The notes under the pieces: model-generated
What the model saw: only the letters and a program-made list of their open reading frames with translations
Databases searched by the model: none
Told to the model about the DNA's origin: nothing
Assembly (NCBI GenBank): GCA_045586505.1
Contig: JAZNAL010000056.1
Location: 1 to 30,993 of the forward strand
DNA: 30,993 nucleotides
DNA from: Flemingiibacterium sp045586505
Lineage (GTDB): Bacteria; Bacillota; Clostridia; Oscillospirales; CAG-272
Reading direction: 5' to 3'
Shown: positions 1 to 7,381 of the stretch, piece after piece
Layout: each line of letters opens with the position of its first letter
Position numbering within the stretch: position 1 is the stretch's first letter
Program-made: the position numbers and the translations under genes

Positions 1-1320
1 GAAGCTCTCGACACCGATGACAAGAACGTTCGCGATGCCAAGATGCAGCCCATTATGGACGATATCGTTGCTAATTTCGAAGAGAAGTACCCCGACATTA
101 AGGTAGTTCTCCCTGGGCTTATTTATAAAATACAGAAGAAGATCGTCCGCCGTTGGCTCCTTACCGAGCACAAGCGCGTTGACGGACGCCGTATGGATCA
201 GATCAGACCTCTCGCTTCCGAGGTAGGCATTCTGCCGAGAACACACGGTTCGGGTCTCTTTACCAGAGGTCAGACTCAGGTTCTTACAGTAGCAACCCTC
301 GGCCCGATCTCCGATTCTCAGATGCTTGACGGTATCGACGAGGAGACCGTGAAGAGATATATGCACCACTACAATATGCCCGGCTACTCTACCGGTGAAG
401 CAAAGGCTTCCCGCGGTGCCGGCAGACGTGAGATCGGTCACGGCGCACTTGCTGAGCGTTCTCTCGTTCCCGTGCTTCCTTCCGTTGAGGAGTTCCCCTA
501 CGCTATCCGCCTTGTGTCCGAGGTTGTTTCCTCTAACGGTTCCACCTCTCAGGGCTCGGTATGCGGCTCCACCCTTGCACTTATGGATGCAGGTGTGCCG
601 ATCAAGGCTCCCGTTGCAGGTATCTCCTGCGGTCTTATCACCGATGAGGACGGCACATGGACTACCATGATCGACATCCAGGGTCTTGAGGACTTCTACG
701 GCGATATGGACTTCAAGGTTGCAGGTACCAAGAAGGGTATCACCTCCATTCAGATGGACCTTAAGATTGACGGTCTTACTCCCGAGATCATCGCCGAGGC
801 ATTCGCAGTTACCCACAAGGGCCGCGACTACATCATCGACGAGGTTATTCTCAAGGCTATAGACAAGCCTCGCGCAGACGTATCCAAGTACGCACCCAAG
901 ATGATCTCCATGAAGATCAACCCCGACAAGATCCGTGAGGTTATCGGTTCCGGCGGTAAGGTCATCCAGAAGATCACTGCTGACACCGGTGCTAAGATCG
1001 ACATCGAGGATACCGGCGATATCTTCATCTCTGCAGTAAACAGAGATGCGGCTCTGGCTGCAAAGACTATCATCGACGGCATCGTATTCGAGCCTGTTGC
1101 AGGCGAGATCTACGAGGGTCCCGTTACAAGAATCATCCCGATCGGTGCTTTCGTTGAGATCGCTCCCGGCAAGGAAGGTCTTGTACACATCTCCAAGCTT
1201 GAAAACCGCCGTGTTGAAAAGGTAGAGGATGTATGCGCTGTTGGCGACATCATGCGCGTCAAGTTCCTTGGCGCTGACGAAAAGGGAAGACTCAATCTCT
1301 CCCGCAAGGATGCGCTTTAA
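1..1320 (+). CDS. pnp: Polyribonucleotide nucleotidyltransferase (PNPase), C-terminal part
   Basis: PNPase is the phosphate-dependent 3'-5' exoribonuclease of mRNA decay. The reading frame is open from base 1, so the gene is cut by the window edge; about 439 codons remain of a usual ~700, and the first RNase PH domain is missing. What is left is the end of the helical linker, the second RNase PH domain (bases ~150-830, with FTRGQTQ and a GRREIGHG segment), a KH domain (~916-1080, with the IGSGGK loop) and an S1 domain (~1108-1308, ending NLSRKDAL). Family identity is certain. No rpsO or other partner is visible because the upstream side lies outside the window. Transcription ends at the strong hairpin just downstream. 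The internal ATG at 43 is only the first in-frame ATG, not the start. Confidence 0.97.
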   Translation, partial: EALDTDDKNVRDAKMQPIMDDIVANFEEKYPDIKVVLPGLIYKIQKKIVRRWLLTEHKRVDGRRMDQIRPLASEVGILPRTHGSGLFTRGQTQVLTVATLGPISDSQMLDGIDEETVKRYMHHYNMPGYSTGEAKASRGAGRREIGHGALAERSLVPVLPSVEEFPYAIRLVSEVVSSNGSTSQGSVCGSTLALMDAGVPIKAPVAGISCGLITDEDGTWTTMIDIQGLEDFYGDMDFKVAGTKKGITSIQMDLKIDGLTPEIIAEAFAVTHKGRDYIIDEVILKAIDKPRADVSKYAPKMISMKINPDKIREVIGSGGKVIQKITADTGAKIDIEDTGDIFISAVNRDAALAAKTIIDGIVFEPVAGEIYEGPVTRIIPIGAFVEIAPGKEGLVHISKLENRRVEKVEDVCAVGDIMRVKFLGADEKGRLNLSRKDAL

Positions 1321-1329
1321 TTAAGAAAT

Positions 1330-1366
1330 CAACGGGGCTGTTTTACAGCCCCGTTGTGCTTTGTAT
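1330..1366 (+). terminator. Intrinsic terminator after pnp
   Basis: A perfect 11-bp stem CAACGGGGCTG / CAGCCCCGTTG (1330-1340 and 1346-1356) with a five-base loop, followed by a short T-rich run (TGCTTTG). It lies 10 bases after the pnp stop. Confidence 0.85.
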
Positions 1367-1388
1367 ACCCGAACAAGCGGCATATAAC
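1361..1388 (+). promoter_or_regulatory. Weak candidate sigma-A promoter for the carboxypeptidase gene
   Basis: TTGTAT (1361-1366), 16-bp spacer, TATAAC (1383-1388), placed just after the pnp terminator and 39 bases before the next start codon. The match is only fair; it is offered because the terminator implies a new start here. Confidence 0.35.
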
Positions 1389-1426
1389 CGCATAAGCTCT
1401 AAAAAATAAAAATTACGGAGCATAAG

Positions 1427-2665
1427 ATGAACAACAACTACCAAAACAACAACCGACAAAACGGTCAGCAACCGCCAAGGAACCGTACAAATCAACCCTA
1501 TACGGGACAGGTGCCGTACCGTACAAATCAGACTCCATACGGTCAATATCAGCGTCCACCTCAGCGAAATAATCCCTATCCGCCCGTACGCCATCGCTCC
1601 AGACGACAGGCTCGTAAAGCGGCGGGGTTTGTGGTGCTGACGGCGATCATTATCGTGATGCTACTTATCTCGGTGGTGATCTTTGCCGCAAGATGTGCCT
1701 CAGGCTTTGGGGCAGGGGATGCCGATACCGGAACGGGAACGTCTCCGGTAAGTGGCGACGCAAATGCGAACTCTCCCATACCGGGGACTGATGGACCTGC
1801 GGTGATTGTTCCTCCTGTGACCGAGCCGCCTGAGACTCAGCTGGATGCGGCGTATGAGTACGTGGAAAAGACAGCCGAGGATGTGCATCGCGGCTATCAG
1901 ATACTCGTAAACTATCAGAATGCCTACAATTTTGACGGCGGCTTCACTTTCGGTACGCTGTACAGCATGAAAAACGGTAATTACAAGGTCAGCAACACCA
2001 CCGATTCGCTTGACTTGACGGCGCTGAATCAGTTCTCCTTAATGATGGCGGCGATTGCAAATGAGCAGACGGTTATCGCTGACGAGACCGTTAAGATGAA
2101 TGACATCATCGTGACCAGCGCCGACCGTACATATGAGTATCAGGAACAGCTCTACGGGTCGCGGGTGGATCAGTACGGCGAGGAGTATGCGGGGCTGTAT
2201 GTGGCAATGCCGGGACACAGTGAGCATCACACGGGTCTGGCACTTGACCTTGCCGTCTATTCCGACAGCGGCCACGGATATACGTTTAACGATATCACCG
2301 ACTATCCAAACTGGCTGCAGGCAAATGCCCACAAGTACGGCTTTATCGAGCGGTACCAGGCGGACAAGACACCCATCACCAAGATTGCCTACGAAAACTG
2401 GCATTACCGCTACATAGGCAAGCCTCACGCCTTCTACATAAACGCCAACCAGCTTTGCCTTGAGGAGTACATCGACGCTCTTCGCGCGTTTACCTACGAG
2501 GGCAAGCACCTCGCCATCACCGATGATGAGGGTGTGGCGTGGGAGATATATTTCGTTCCCGCCGACGCTTCCGGTACAACAAAAATTCCTGTACCGAGGC
2601 ACTACCAGTGGGAGATCTCCGGCAACAATGTGGACGGTTTTATCGTGACCGTGAAGAAAGCATAG
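1427..2665 (+). CDS. Membrane-anchored D-alanyl-D-alanine carboxypeptidase, VanY/M15B family
   Basis: 412 aa. Predicted to trim the terminal D-Ala from peptidoglycan stem peptides outside the membrane. Residues 1-54 are a low-complexity Asn/Gln/Pro/Tyr-rich tail expected in the cytoplasm; residues ~55-64 are basic; ~66-88 form one transmembrane segment; a Gly/Thr/Pro-rich linker follows; the peptidase domain occupies ~150-390. The zinc and catalytic residues of the M15 family are present: the S-x-H-x(2)-G-x(3)-D motif at S265, H267, G270 and D274, and the E-x-W-H motif at E323, W325 and H326. An RBS (CGGAG) precedes the ATG. Whether it prefers D,D- or L,D-bonds cannot be told from sequence. 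It stands alone between the pnp terminator and the next promoter. No vancomycin-resistance genes are nearby, so a housekeeping cell-wall role is more likely than resistance. Confidence 0.9.
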   Translation: MNNNYQNNNRQNGQQPPRNRTNQPYTGQVPYRTNQTPYGQYQRPPQRNNPYPPVRHRSRRQARKAAGFVVLTAIIIVMLLISVVIFAARCASGFGAGDADTGTGTSPVSGDANANSPIPGTDGPAVIVPPVTEPPETQLDAAYEYVEKTAEDVHRGYQILVNYQNAYNFDGGFTFGTLYSMKNGNYKVSNTTDSLDLTALNQFSLMMAAIANEQTVIADETVKMNDIIVTSADRTYEYQEQLYGSRVDQYGEEYAGLYVAMPGHSEHHTGLALDLAVYSDSGHGYTFNDITDYPNWLQANAHKYGFIERYQADKTPITKIAYENWHYRYIGKPHAFYINANQLCLEEYIDALRAFTYEGKHLAITDDEGVAWEIYFVPADASGTTKIPVPRHYQWEISGNNVDGFIVTVKKA

Positions 2666-2689
2666 CCGCGAAATAAATCCCGAAATTAC

Positions 2690-2718
2690 TTGCAATCCGT
2701 TCTTTTATGTGGTATAAT
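2690..2718 (+). promoter_or_regulatory. Sigma-A promoter for the PfkB kinase
   Basis: TTGCAA (2690-2695), 17-bp spacer, perfect TATAAT (2713-2718). The start codon is 31 bases downstream of the -10 box, with AAAGGACGG as RBS. Confidence 0.85.
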
Positions 2719-2749
2719 AGCATATATCGCATAAAAGGACGGATTTTTT

Positions 2750-3691
2750 ATGGCAGGAACACTTGTTATCGGATTTGTATTTGTGGACATAAAGGGCTTC
2801 CCGAAGGGTGAGTACAACCCCCGTGGGCGGAATCTTGGAAGTGTTAGCTTCATTCACGGCGGCGTGTCGCGAAATGTCGCCGAAAATATCGCGGGTGCGG
2901 GGATGCCCGTCACATTCGCTTCGCTGACCGAGGACAGCGCTCTCGGAAACGATGTGGTGCGCCGACTGAAATCCCGCGGCGTTGATACCACACATATGAA
3001 AACGGTGTCCTCACAGGGTATCGGTACCTGGATGGTCATTCTTAACGAGCACGGCGACGTGGCGGGAGAGATATCCTGTCCGCCAAGCGTCACAGAGCTT
3101 GAAATGCTGATAAGCGAGCGCGGCGAGGAGCTTATTTCGGCGTGCGACAACATTATTATTGAGATAGACACCTCCGAAAAGCTAAGCCGGGAGGTAATAG
3201 CGCTTGCGAAGAAATATAATAAGCCCGTGTATACCGTAGTGGGGAATATGAGCGTTATTATGTCGAGACGGGAATTTATCTCGGCGCTTGACTGCTTTAT
3301 CTGCAACGAATCCGAGGCGGGACGGCTGTTTTCAAGAGATCTTTCGGCGGCAGAGCCCGAGGAAATGCTGTATGTGCTTGAGGAGAATATCGACGGGCTC
3401 GGATGCGCGTCCATGGTCATCACCATGGGCGAAAAGGGGGCGGTATATTTCGACCGTGGTACCCGAGAGCGGGGTGTGTGTCCCGCGATTCCCACGAAAC
3501 TTGTGGATTCCACCGGTGCGGGGGACGCGTTCCTTTCGGGAACGGTAATCGGACTGTCCCGTAAAATGGCGCTGTCGGAAGCGGTCAAGGTGGGTACGCT
3601 CCTTGCGTCCCGCACCATACAGACCTCCGAGAGCACCGCCGAGCCGGATGCGGATATATTGAGCGGGTTTACCGGTGAAATTTATGTATAA
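2750..3691 (+). CDS. PfkB-family (ribokinase-like) carbohydrate kinase
   Basis: 313 aa, normal for the family. Transfers phosphate from ATP to a sugar or nucleoside hydroxyl; the substrate cannot be named. The N-terminal half has the glycine-rich sugar-binding segment (GGVSRNVAENIAGAG, residues ~34-50) and the LGNDVVRRL region. The C-terminal PfkB signature DSTGAGDAF lies at residues 253-261, with the catalytic base D259 and the GAGD anion hole intact. The gene has its own strong promoter and a terminator and is not in an operon with a transporter or hydrolase, so context gives no substrate. Family assignment is firm. Confidence 0.9.
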   Translation: MAGTLVIGFVFVDIKGFPKGEYNPRGRNLGSVSFIHGGVSRNVAENIAGAGMPVTFASLTEDSALGNDVVRRLKSRGVDTTHMKTVSSQGIGTWMVILNEHGDVAGEISCPPSVTELEMLISERGEELISACDNIIIEIDTSEKLSREVIALAKKYNKPVYTVVGNMSVIMSRREFISALDCFICNESEAGRLFSRDLSAAEPEEMLYVLEENIDGLGCASMVITMGEKGAVYFDRGTRERGVCPAIPTKLVDSTGAGDAFLSGTVIGLSRKMALSEAVKVGTLLASRTIQTSESTAEPDADILSGFTGEIYV

Positions 3692-3694
3692 TAA

Positions 3695-3724
3695 AAAACG
3701 GAGCTGATCACAGCTCCGTTTTGC
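3695..3724. terminator. Bidirectional intrinsic terminator
   Basis: A perfect 12-bp stem AAAACGGAGCTG / CAGCTCCGTTTT (3695-3706 and 3711-3722) with a four-base loop. T-rich sequence follows on both strands, so it can end both the PfkB kinase (+) and the convergent aminotransferase (-), whose stop codons lie 3 and 10 bases away. Confidence 0.9.
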
Positions 3725-3732
3725 TTTGTATA

Positions 3733-5001
3733 TTAGCCAAGCGCCTTTTCAACTGCCGCAAGCTTAACACAGAGGCAGAGGACATCGCATGCCTTTTTGA
3801 GATCATCGTTTTTCGGAAAGGTTGGGGCGATGCGAAGATTGCGGTCGTGGGGGTCGTTTCCGTATGGGAAGGTTGCGCCCACGTTTGTTAAGGTAAGCCC
3901 CGCCTCCTTGCAGAGGGAGAATACGCGCTTTGCGCATCCGTCGGGTACGTTCAGGCTGATGAAGTAGCCGCCGCGGGGCTTCGTCCAATCAGCGATACCG
4001 TCAAGCTCGCGCTCAAAGGTGTCAAGCACGATCTCGAACTTGGGGCGAAGAATATCGGCGTGGAGCTTCATATGCTCAAGCACACCCTCGGCGTCCTTGA
4101 AGAATTTCACATGACGAAGCATATTCAGCTTATCGTGACCGATGGTCTGAACGGTCATGACCGATTTTGCCTGTGCGATGTTGGCATCGCTTGCCGCCAT
4201 GACGGCAACGCCCGATCCGGGGTAGGTTATCTTGGAGGTAGAGGCGAAATAGAGGACCATATCCTCGTTTCCGTGCTTCTTTGCTTCCTCGAAAATGTCA
4301 AGAAGCTTATCGCTCTCGGAATAAAGGTCGTGGATGCAGTATGCGTTATCCCACATGATGCGGAAATCCTTCGCCGCAGGCTTAAGTGCCGCAAGACGGC
4401 GGACGGTGTCATCACTGTATGTGATGCCCTCAGGATTGGAATACTTGGGTACGCACCAGATGCCCTTTACAGCCTCGTCACGAACAAGTGCTTCCACCTC
4501 ATCCATATCGGGACCCTCGGTCGTCATTCTGACGGGGATAAGCTCAAATCCGAGAGATTCGGTCACAGCGAAGTGGCGGTCATAGCCGGGGCAGGGACAG
4601 AGGAATTTCACCTTTTCAAGGCGGCACCAGGGCTTATCTCCACCCACGGGGGTGTAGAGCATAGCGCGCGCAAGGGAATCATACATGAGGTTAAGGCTGG
4701 AGTTGCCCGCTACGATGAGATTCTTCTCGGGAATAGAAAGTAGGTCGGAGAAGAGCTTCTTCGCCTCGGGAAGACCGTCCAGCACTCCGTAGTTGCGGCA
4801 GTCAAGACCTGCTGCCGAGAGGCAGTCGCCGTTTTCGGAGAGCGCGGTGAGCAGACCCTCGGTAATATCCAACTGCTCGCCACAGGGCTTGCCGCGGGAC
4901 ATATCCAGTGAAAGACCGCTTGCCTTGTATTTTTCGTATTCGGCTGAAAGCATCGACTGCTCAGAAACCAGCTCGTCGCGGGATGAGGTAAGATAACGCA
5001 T
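3733..5001 (-). CDS. PLP-dependent class I aminotransferase, PF12897-like (aspartate aminotransferase candidate)
   Basis: 422 aa. A fold-type I aminotransferase. The N-terminal stretch LSLDMSRGKPCGEQLDI (residues ~30-46) is typical of the PF12897 (Aminotran_MocR / AspT-like) group, some members of which are reported aspartate aminotransferases; I infer that activity but the sequence alone does not prove it. PLP-site residues visible are N189 (YSNPEG), D218 and Y221 (WDNAY), the Schiff-base lysine K257 in STSK, and a late arginine in RNLRIAP that should bind the substrate carboxylate. The start is supported by an AAGGAGT RBS (5007-5013) five bases upstream. It is monocistronic, read from a promoter at 5074-5102, and ends at the terminator shared with the PfkB gene. 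Confidence 0.88.
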   Translation of the reverse strand: MRYLTSSRDELVSEQSMLSAEYEKYKASGLSLDMSRGKPCGEQLDITEGLLTALSENGDCLSAAGLDCRNYGVLDGLPEAKKLFSDLLSIPEKNLIVAGNSSLNLMYDSLARAMLYTPVGGDKPWCRLEKVKFLCPCPGYDRHFAVTESLGFELIPVRMTTEGPDMDEVEALVRDEAVKGIWCVPKYSNPEGITYSDDTVRRLAALKPAAKDFRIMWDNAYCIHDLYSESDKLLDIFEEAKKHGNEDMVLYFASTSKITYPGSGVAVMAASDANIAQAKSVMTVQTIGHDKLNMLRHVKFFKDAEGVLEHMKLHADILRPKFEIVLDTFERELDGIADWTKPRGGYFISLNVPDGCAKRVFSLCKEAGLTLTNVGATFPYGNDPHDRNLRIAPTFPKNDDLKKACDVLCLCVKLAAVEKALG

Positions 5002-5017
5002 AGTAGACTCCTTATAT

Positions 5018-5226
5018 CATTTTGCAGGATTCATAAAATGAAAATTGCAGAAATTTTCGAATTCAATAGAATTATTATAGCATATAACGCTCGAAAATGC
5101 AAGAGGTTTTGCAAAAAAACTTCAAAAACCGTCGGAATGCTGACATATTCACGGCTTTAGTATGCTCGTATTGTAATATATTACGCCAAGCCATGAAGGG
5201 TGAAGCATATAAATCCTGCAAAAATG
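5018..5226. repeat. Inverted-repeat pair flanking the aminotransferase promoter
   Basis: Left arm 5018-5035 reads CATTTTGCAGGATTCATA. The right arm 5208-5226 read on the other strand is CATTTTTGCAGGATTTATA. They agree except for one extra T and one C/T difference, and enclose about 170 bases with no gene. No clear target-site duplication is seen. It could be an old MITE or two binding sites for one regulator. Confidence 0.55.
5074..5102 (-). promoter_or_regulatory. Sigma-A promoter for the aminotransferase
   Basis: On the minus strand TTGCAT (5102-5097), 17-bp spacer, perfect TATAAT (5079-5074). It lies inside the inverted-repeat pair 5018-5035 / 5208-5226. Confidence 0.8.
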
Positions 5227-5265
5227 GGGTGAATTATGGTTTACGGGCAGAAGATAGACGTAATA

Positions 5266-5389
5266 ATTGGTAGGGGACGGCAGCAGATGCAACGCATCTG
5301 CTCACGACAGTCCCTTGTAACTTTAAAAAGCAAACGGTTTGGTATACAATTAAGTTGGAGGGGTGTCGTGGGCGCCGCCCCCTACCAAT
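5266..5389. repeat. MITE-like palindromic repeat element, 124 bp
   Basis: Terminal inverted repeats ATTGGTAGGGG-A/G-CGGC (5266-5281 and 5374-5389 on the other strand) match at 15 of 16 positions. Inside are a 9-bp hairpin AGCAGATGC / GCATCTGCT (5282-5290, 5294-5302) and a second inverted pair CACGACA (from 5303) / TGTCGTG (5364-5370). It sits in an otherwise AT-rich gap and carries no gene. It resembles short GTAGGGG-type intergenic repeats that I recall from Clostridia genomes; copy number in this genome is unknown. Confidence 0.7.
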
Positions 5390-5500
5390 AGTTGTGTTTA
5401 TTTCCACTCATAAACGATAATTTGCATAATTGATGCTTAATAGGAAAAAACAGACAAAAAATAACTTTTAATGTAAATATAAATTCTGTCAGTTTTTATA

Positions 5501-5529
5501 TTGTATAAAATTTGAAATTATGCTATAAT
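5501..5529 (+). promoter_or_regulatory. Sigma-A promoter for the FliB-like gene
   Basis: TTGTAT (5501-5506), 17-bp spacer, perfect TATAAT (5524-5529), in very AT-rich DNA 80 bases before the start codon. Confidence 0.75.
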
Positions 5530-5609
5530 AAAATGGTAAAAAAAGAGAGTATGCCTATAAAAAGAAATTAAATGGTAATAAAAGTCGAAAGAAGGCAAAA
5601 AATAACAGT

Positions 5610-6629
5610 ATGCCGTACCGTCGAAGCTTTACTTTTCCCGAATATTACAAGGATTTTGCCTGCAAGTGCGGGGACTGCCGCAATACCTGCTGTCATGGAT
5701 GGGGAATTGCACTGTCACAGGATGAATATTTTCGCGTGATGGGCACTGAGTGCTCTCCCGAGCTTCGCCGCAGACTTGATGTGGCATTTCGTCCCGCCAC
5801 AAATCCCGCACCGACCCCCGAACGCTATGCACTGATCTCCTATAACTGGCTCGGACGGTGTCCGATACAGACCGAGGAGGGACTGTGCCTTCTCCACCGC
5901 GAATGCGGAGAGGGGGCAATTCCCGAGATCTGCCGCCGATATCCGCGCTGTGTGCGCATATCTCCCGTCCACGAAGCCTGCACATCTACCGCCTGCGAGC
6001 GTACTCTGGAGCTTTTGTGGGCGGATGATCAGCCTGTCCGCTTTGTGAATGGAGAGCTTGAGATCTACGATGAAAATTTCGACGCACCCGCTGCGGCTTC
6101 CATGGCGGCTTTGGAGTTTAGCTCCAAGAGAGCAGAGATGTTTGCGATAATATCCGATCGCACAAAGTCCATAGATGCGCGTATCGGGACTGCCGCCGAG
6201 GCTTTTGGTGCGGCGCTTCCTTATTATGTCATGCCGTATGATCGTGCGGCGGCGCTGTTTGAAAAGCTGTGCACCGCAAGCGAGGCCCTGTCCGAGCTTT
6301 CGGATGAGTGCGCGGTCTATTACGCAGACGCATCAAGTGTGGAGCGCTTCTGCCTTGACAATGTTGCGGGCATGGATGTGTATCTTGAAAAGATGCTGGT
6401 CAATCACATCTTCTACAAGGCATTCCCGCGCTCCTTTGAGGGAAGCAGTATGTCGGGGGAGCTTGCGGCGCTTGTGGCAGTGTGCGGACTGCATAAATAT
6501 GTCGCCGAGGCGTACCTTGCGGTGCATGGATGGAGTCTTGACGGCTTTGTTGACGTCACCGCCAAGCTGTTTCGCATGATCGAGCATTCCCGCTTTGACG
6601 AGGTCGCGTCCCGATTTGTACTCGGATGA
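5610..6629 (+). CDS. FliB-like protein (flagellin lysine N-methylase family)
   Basis: 339 aa. The N-terminus (EYYKDFACKCGDCRNTCCHGW, split here as EYYKDFACKCG and DCRNTCCHGW) is the hallmark of the FliB family, named for a protein needed to methylate lysines of Salmonella flagellin. Cysteines C18, C20, C23, C27 and C28 are followed by C84, C93, C99, C108, C114, C124 and C129, a pattern suited to a metal or Fe-S cluster. The C-terminal ~200 residues are helical and less conserved. No flagellar gene is in the window, so the target is unknown, and many family members occur in non-flagellated Clostridia. The start is the first ATG after a modest AAGAAGG RBS about 15 bases upstream. It is a single-gene unit with promoter and terminator. 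The family call is good, the function uncertain. Confidence 0.78.
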   Translation: MPYRRSFTFPEYYKDFACKCGDCRNTCCHGWGIALSQDEYFRVMGTECSPELRRRLDVAFRPATNPAPTPERYALISYNWLGRCPIQTEEGLCLLHRECGEGAIPEICRRYPRCVRISPVHEACTSTACERTLELLWADDQPVRFVNGELEIYDENFDAPAAASMAALEFSSKRAEMFAIISDRTKSIDARIGTAAEAFGAALPYYVMPYDRAAALFEKLCTASEALSELSDECAVYYADASSVERFCLDNVAGMDVYLEKMLVNHIFYKAFPRSFEGSSMSGELAALVAVCGLHKYVAEAYLAVHGWSLDGFVDVTAKLFRMIEHSRFDEVASRFVLG

Positions 6630-6671
6630 GTTTTGGTGGGGGAGTTTTCTCGGCTTTGACAGAAAGCCATT

Positions 6672-6701
6672 GCACGCACTCAAAAGGTGCGTGCTTTTTT
6701 G
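6672..6701 (+). terminator. Intrinsic terminator after the FliB-like gene
   Basis: Stem GCACGCAC / GTGCGTGC (6672-6679, 6687-6694), seven-base loop, then six Ts (6695-6700). Confidence 0.88.
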
Positions 6702-6789
6702 CGGATGTCGCGCTTCTTAGCAACTGTGCCGTGTGATTTTGTGATATTGTCATTAAGCAGAGTACCCCGAAAAGGTGGATAACCGTTAG

Positions 6790-6818
6790 TAATATTTTTG
6801 CCGTATCACGCATACACA
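6790..6818 (+). promoter_or_regulatory. Candidate sigma-E-type promoter for the YlmC/YmxH gene
   Basis: TAATATTT (6790-6797) fits the Bacillus SigE -35 consensus KMATATTT at every position. After 13 bases, CATACACA (6811-6818) matches the -10 consensus (CATACAAT-like) except near its end. No SigA promoter of similar quality is seen. Start of transcription near 6824-6826 would leave a very short leader beginning at the RBS. Confidence 0.5.
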
Positions 6819-6836
6819 TAATCGAGGTGATTATTT

Positions 6837-7124
6837 ATGCGTATCTGCAGTTTTTCTGAGCTTAAAAATAAAGAGGTAGTCAACATCTGCGACGGTCGGC
6901 GGTTGGGGTATGTCTGCGACGCGGAGCTGGATGTGGAATGTGGGCGGGTGGTATCGCTGATCATGCCCTCGGAGGGGAGACTTTTGACCTTTTCCAAGTG
7001 TCCGCCCGTCCGCGTGCTCTGGTGCGACATCGAGCGTATTGGCGACGATGTGATCCTTGTTCGGCGCGCCGAGGCGATACCGCCCAAGTGTCGGGGGAAG
7101 GAGCAGGATGGTTGTGACTGCTGA
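6837..7124 (+). CDS. YlmC/YmxH-family sporulation protein (PRC-barrel)
   Basis: 95 aa. A small PRC-barrel protein; residues 7-35 (SELKNKEVVNICDGRRLGYV followed by CDAELDVE) give the family signature. Members are conserved in endospore formers, and Bacillus homologues are linked to the mother-cell sigma-E regulon; the molecular role is unknown. GAGGTGA (6824-6830) is a good RBS for this ATG. The sequence after ~residue 80 (RRAEAIPPKCRGKEQDGCDC) is a variable tail. The candidate SigE promoter fits this assignment. No clear terminator follows, but a strong promoter for rpsB begins 68 bases downstream. Confidence 0.85.
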   Translation: MRICSFSELKNKEVVNICDGRRLGYVCDAELDVECGRVVSLIMPSEGRLLTFSKCPPVRVLWCDIERIGDDVILVRRAEAIPPKCRGKEQDGCDC

Positions 7125-7192
7125 CGGCGAGGAACGTGGCTTTTTTGCTTGACAAACCGTGCTGTGGGTATGTAAATATTTTGTAAACACTA

Positions 7193-7221
7193 TTGCAATA
7201 TATATAATTCTGTGGTATAAT
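7193..7221 (+). promoter_or_regulatory. Sigma-A promoter for rpsB-tsf
   Basis: TTGCAA (7193-7198), 17-bp spacer, perfect TATAAT (7216-7221). Confidence 0.88.
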
Positions 7222-7227
7222 ATATCG

Positions 7228-7381
7228 GTCAATGGTCTGCGGCGCCTTTGATACAAAAAATACAGCCGCGATAACACACACCGCGTGAGGTCGGAAGTTC
7301 TCCGATGGGTTCCGCTTGGGACAAAAACGGAGTTTCCCGAATATGCGTAGGTGGTGGAAAAAACTGAAGGAGGACATAAAA
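7228..7381 (+). promoter_or_regulatory. Long rpsB leader, candidate autoregulatory RNA
   Basis: About 150 untranslated bases separate the promoter from the rpsB start. Near the 3' half, CTCCG and CGGAG (about 7300-7350) enclose an inner stem GTTCC / GGGAC with a GCTT loop. Long leaders on ribosomal protein genes often bind the product. I do not recognise a named family, so this is a structural suggestion only. Confidence 0.35.

Larger units (their letters stand above)
5003..5609. other. 607-bp intergenic region without a gene
   Basis: AT-rich. It contains the aminotransferase promoter (-), the inverted-repeat pair at 5018-5226, the MITE-like element at 5266-5389 and the promoter of the FliB-like gene at 5501-5529. 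The one short ORF across it (5236-5391) is made largely of the repeat and is not called. Confidence 0.8.

Noticed and set aside
2039..2695. 218-codon minus-strand frame opposite the VanY-type gene
   Set aside because: A shadow of a conserved gene with intact catalytic motifs; the translated product has no recognisable domain.
5236..5391. 51-codon ORF with a GGGGTGA upstream
   Set aside because: Three quarters of it is the MITE-like repeat, and the product looks like translated repeat sequence.
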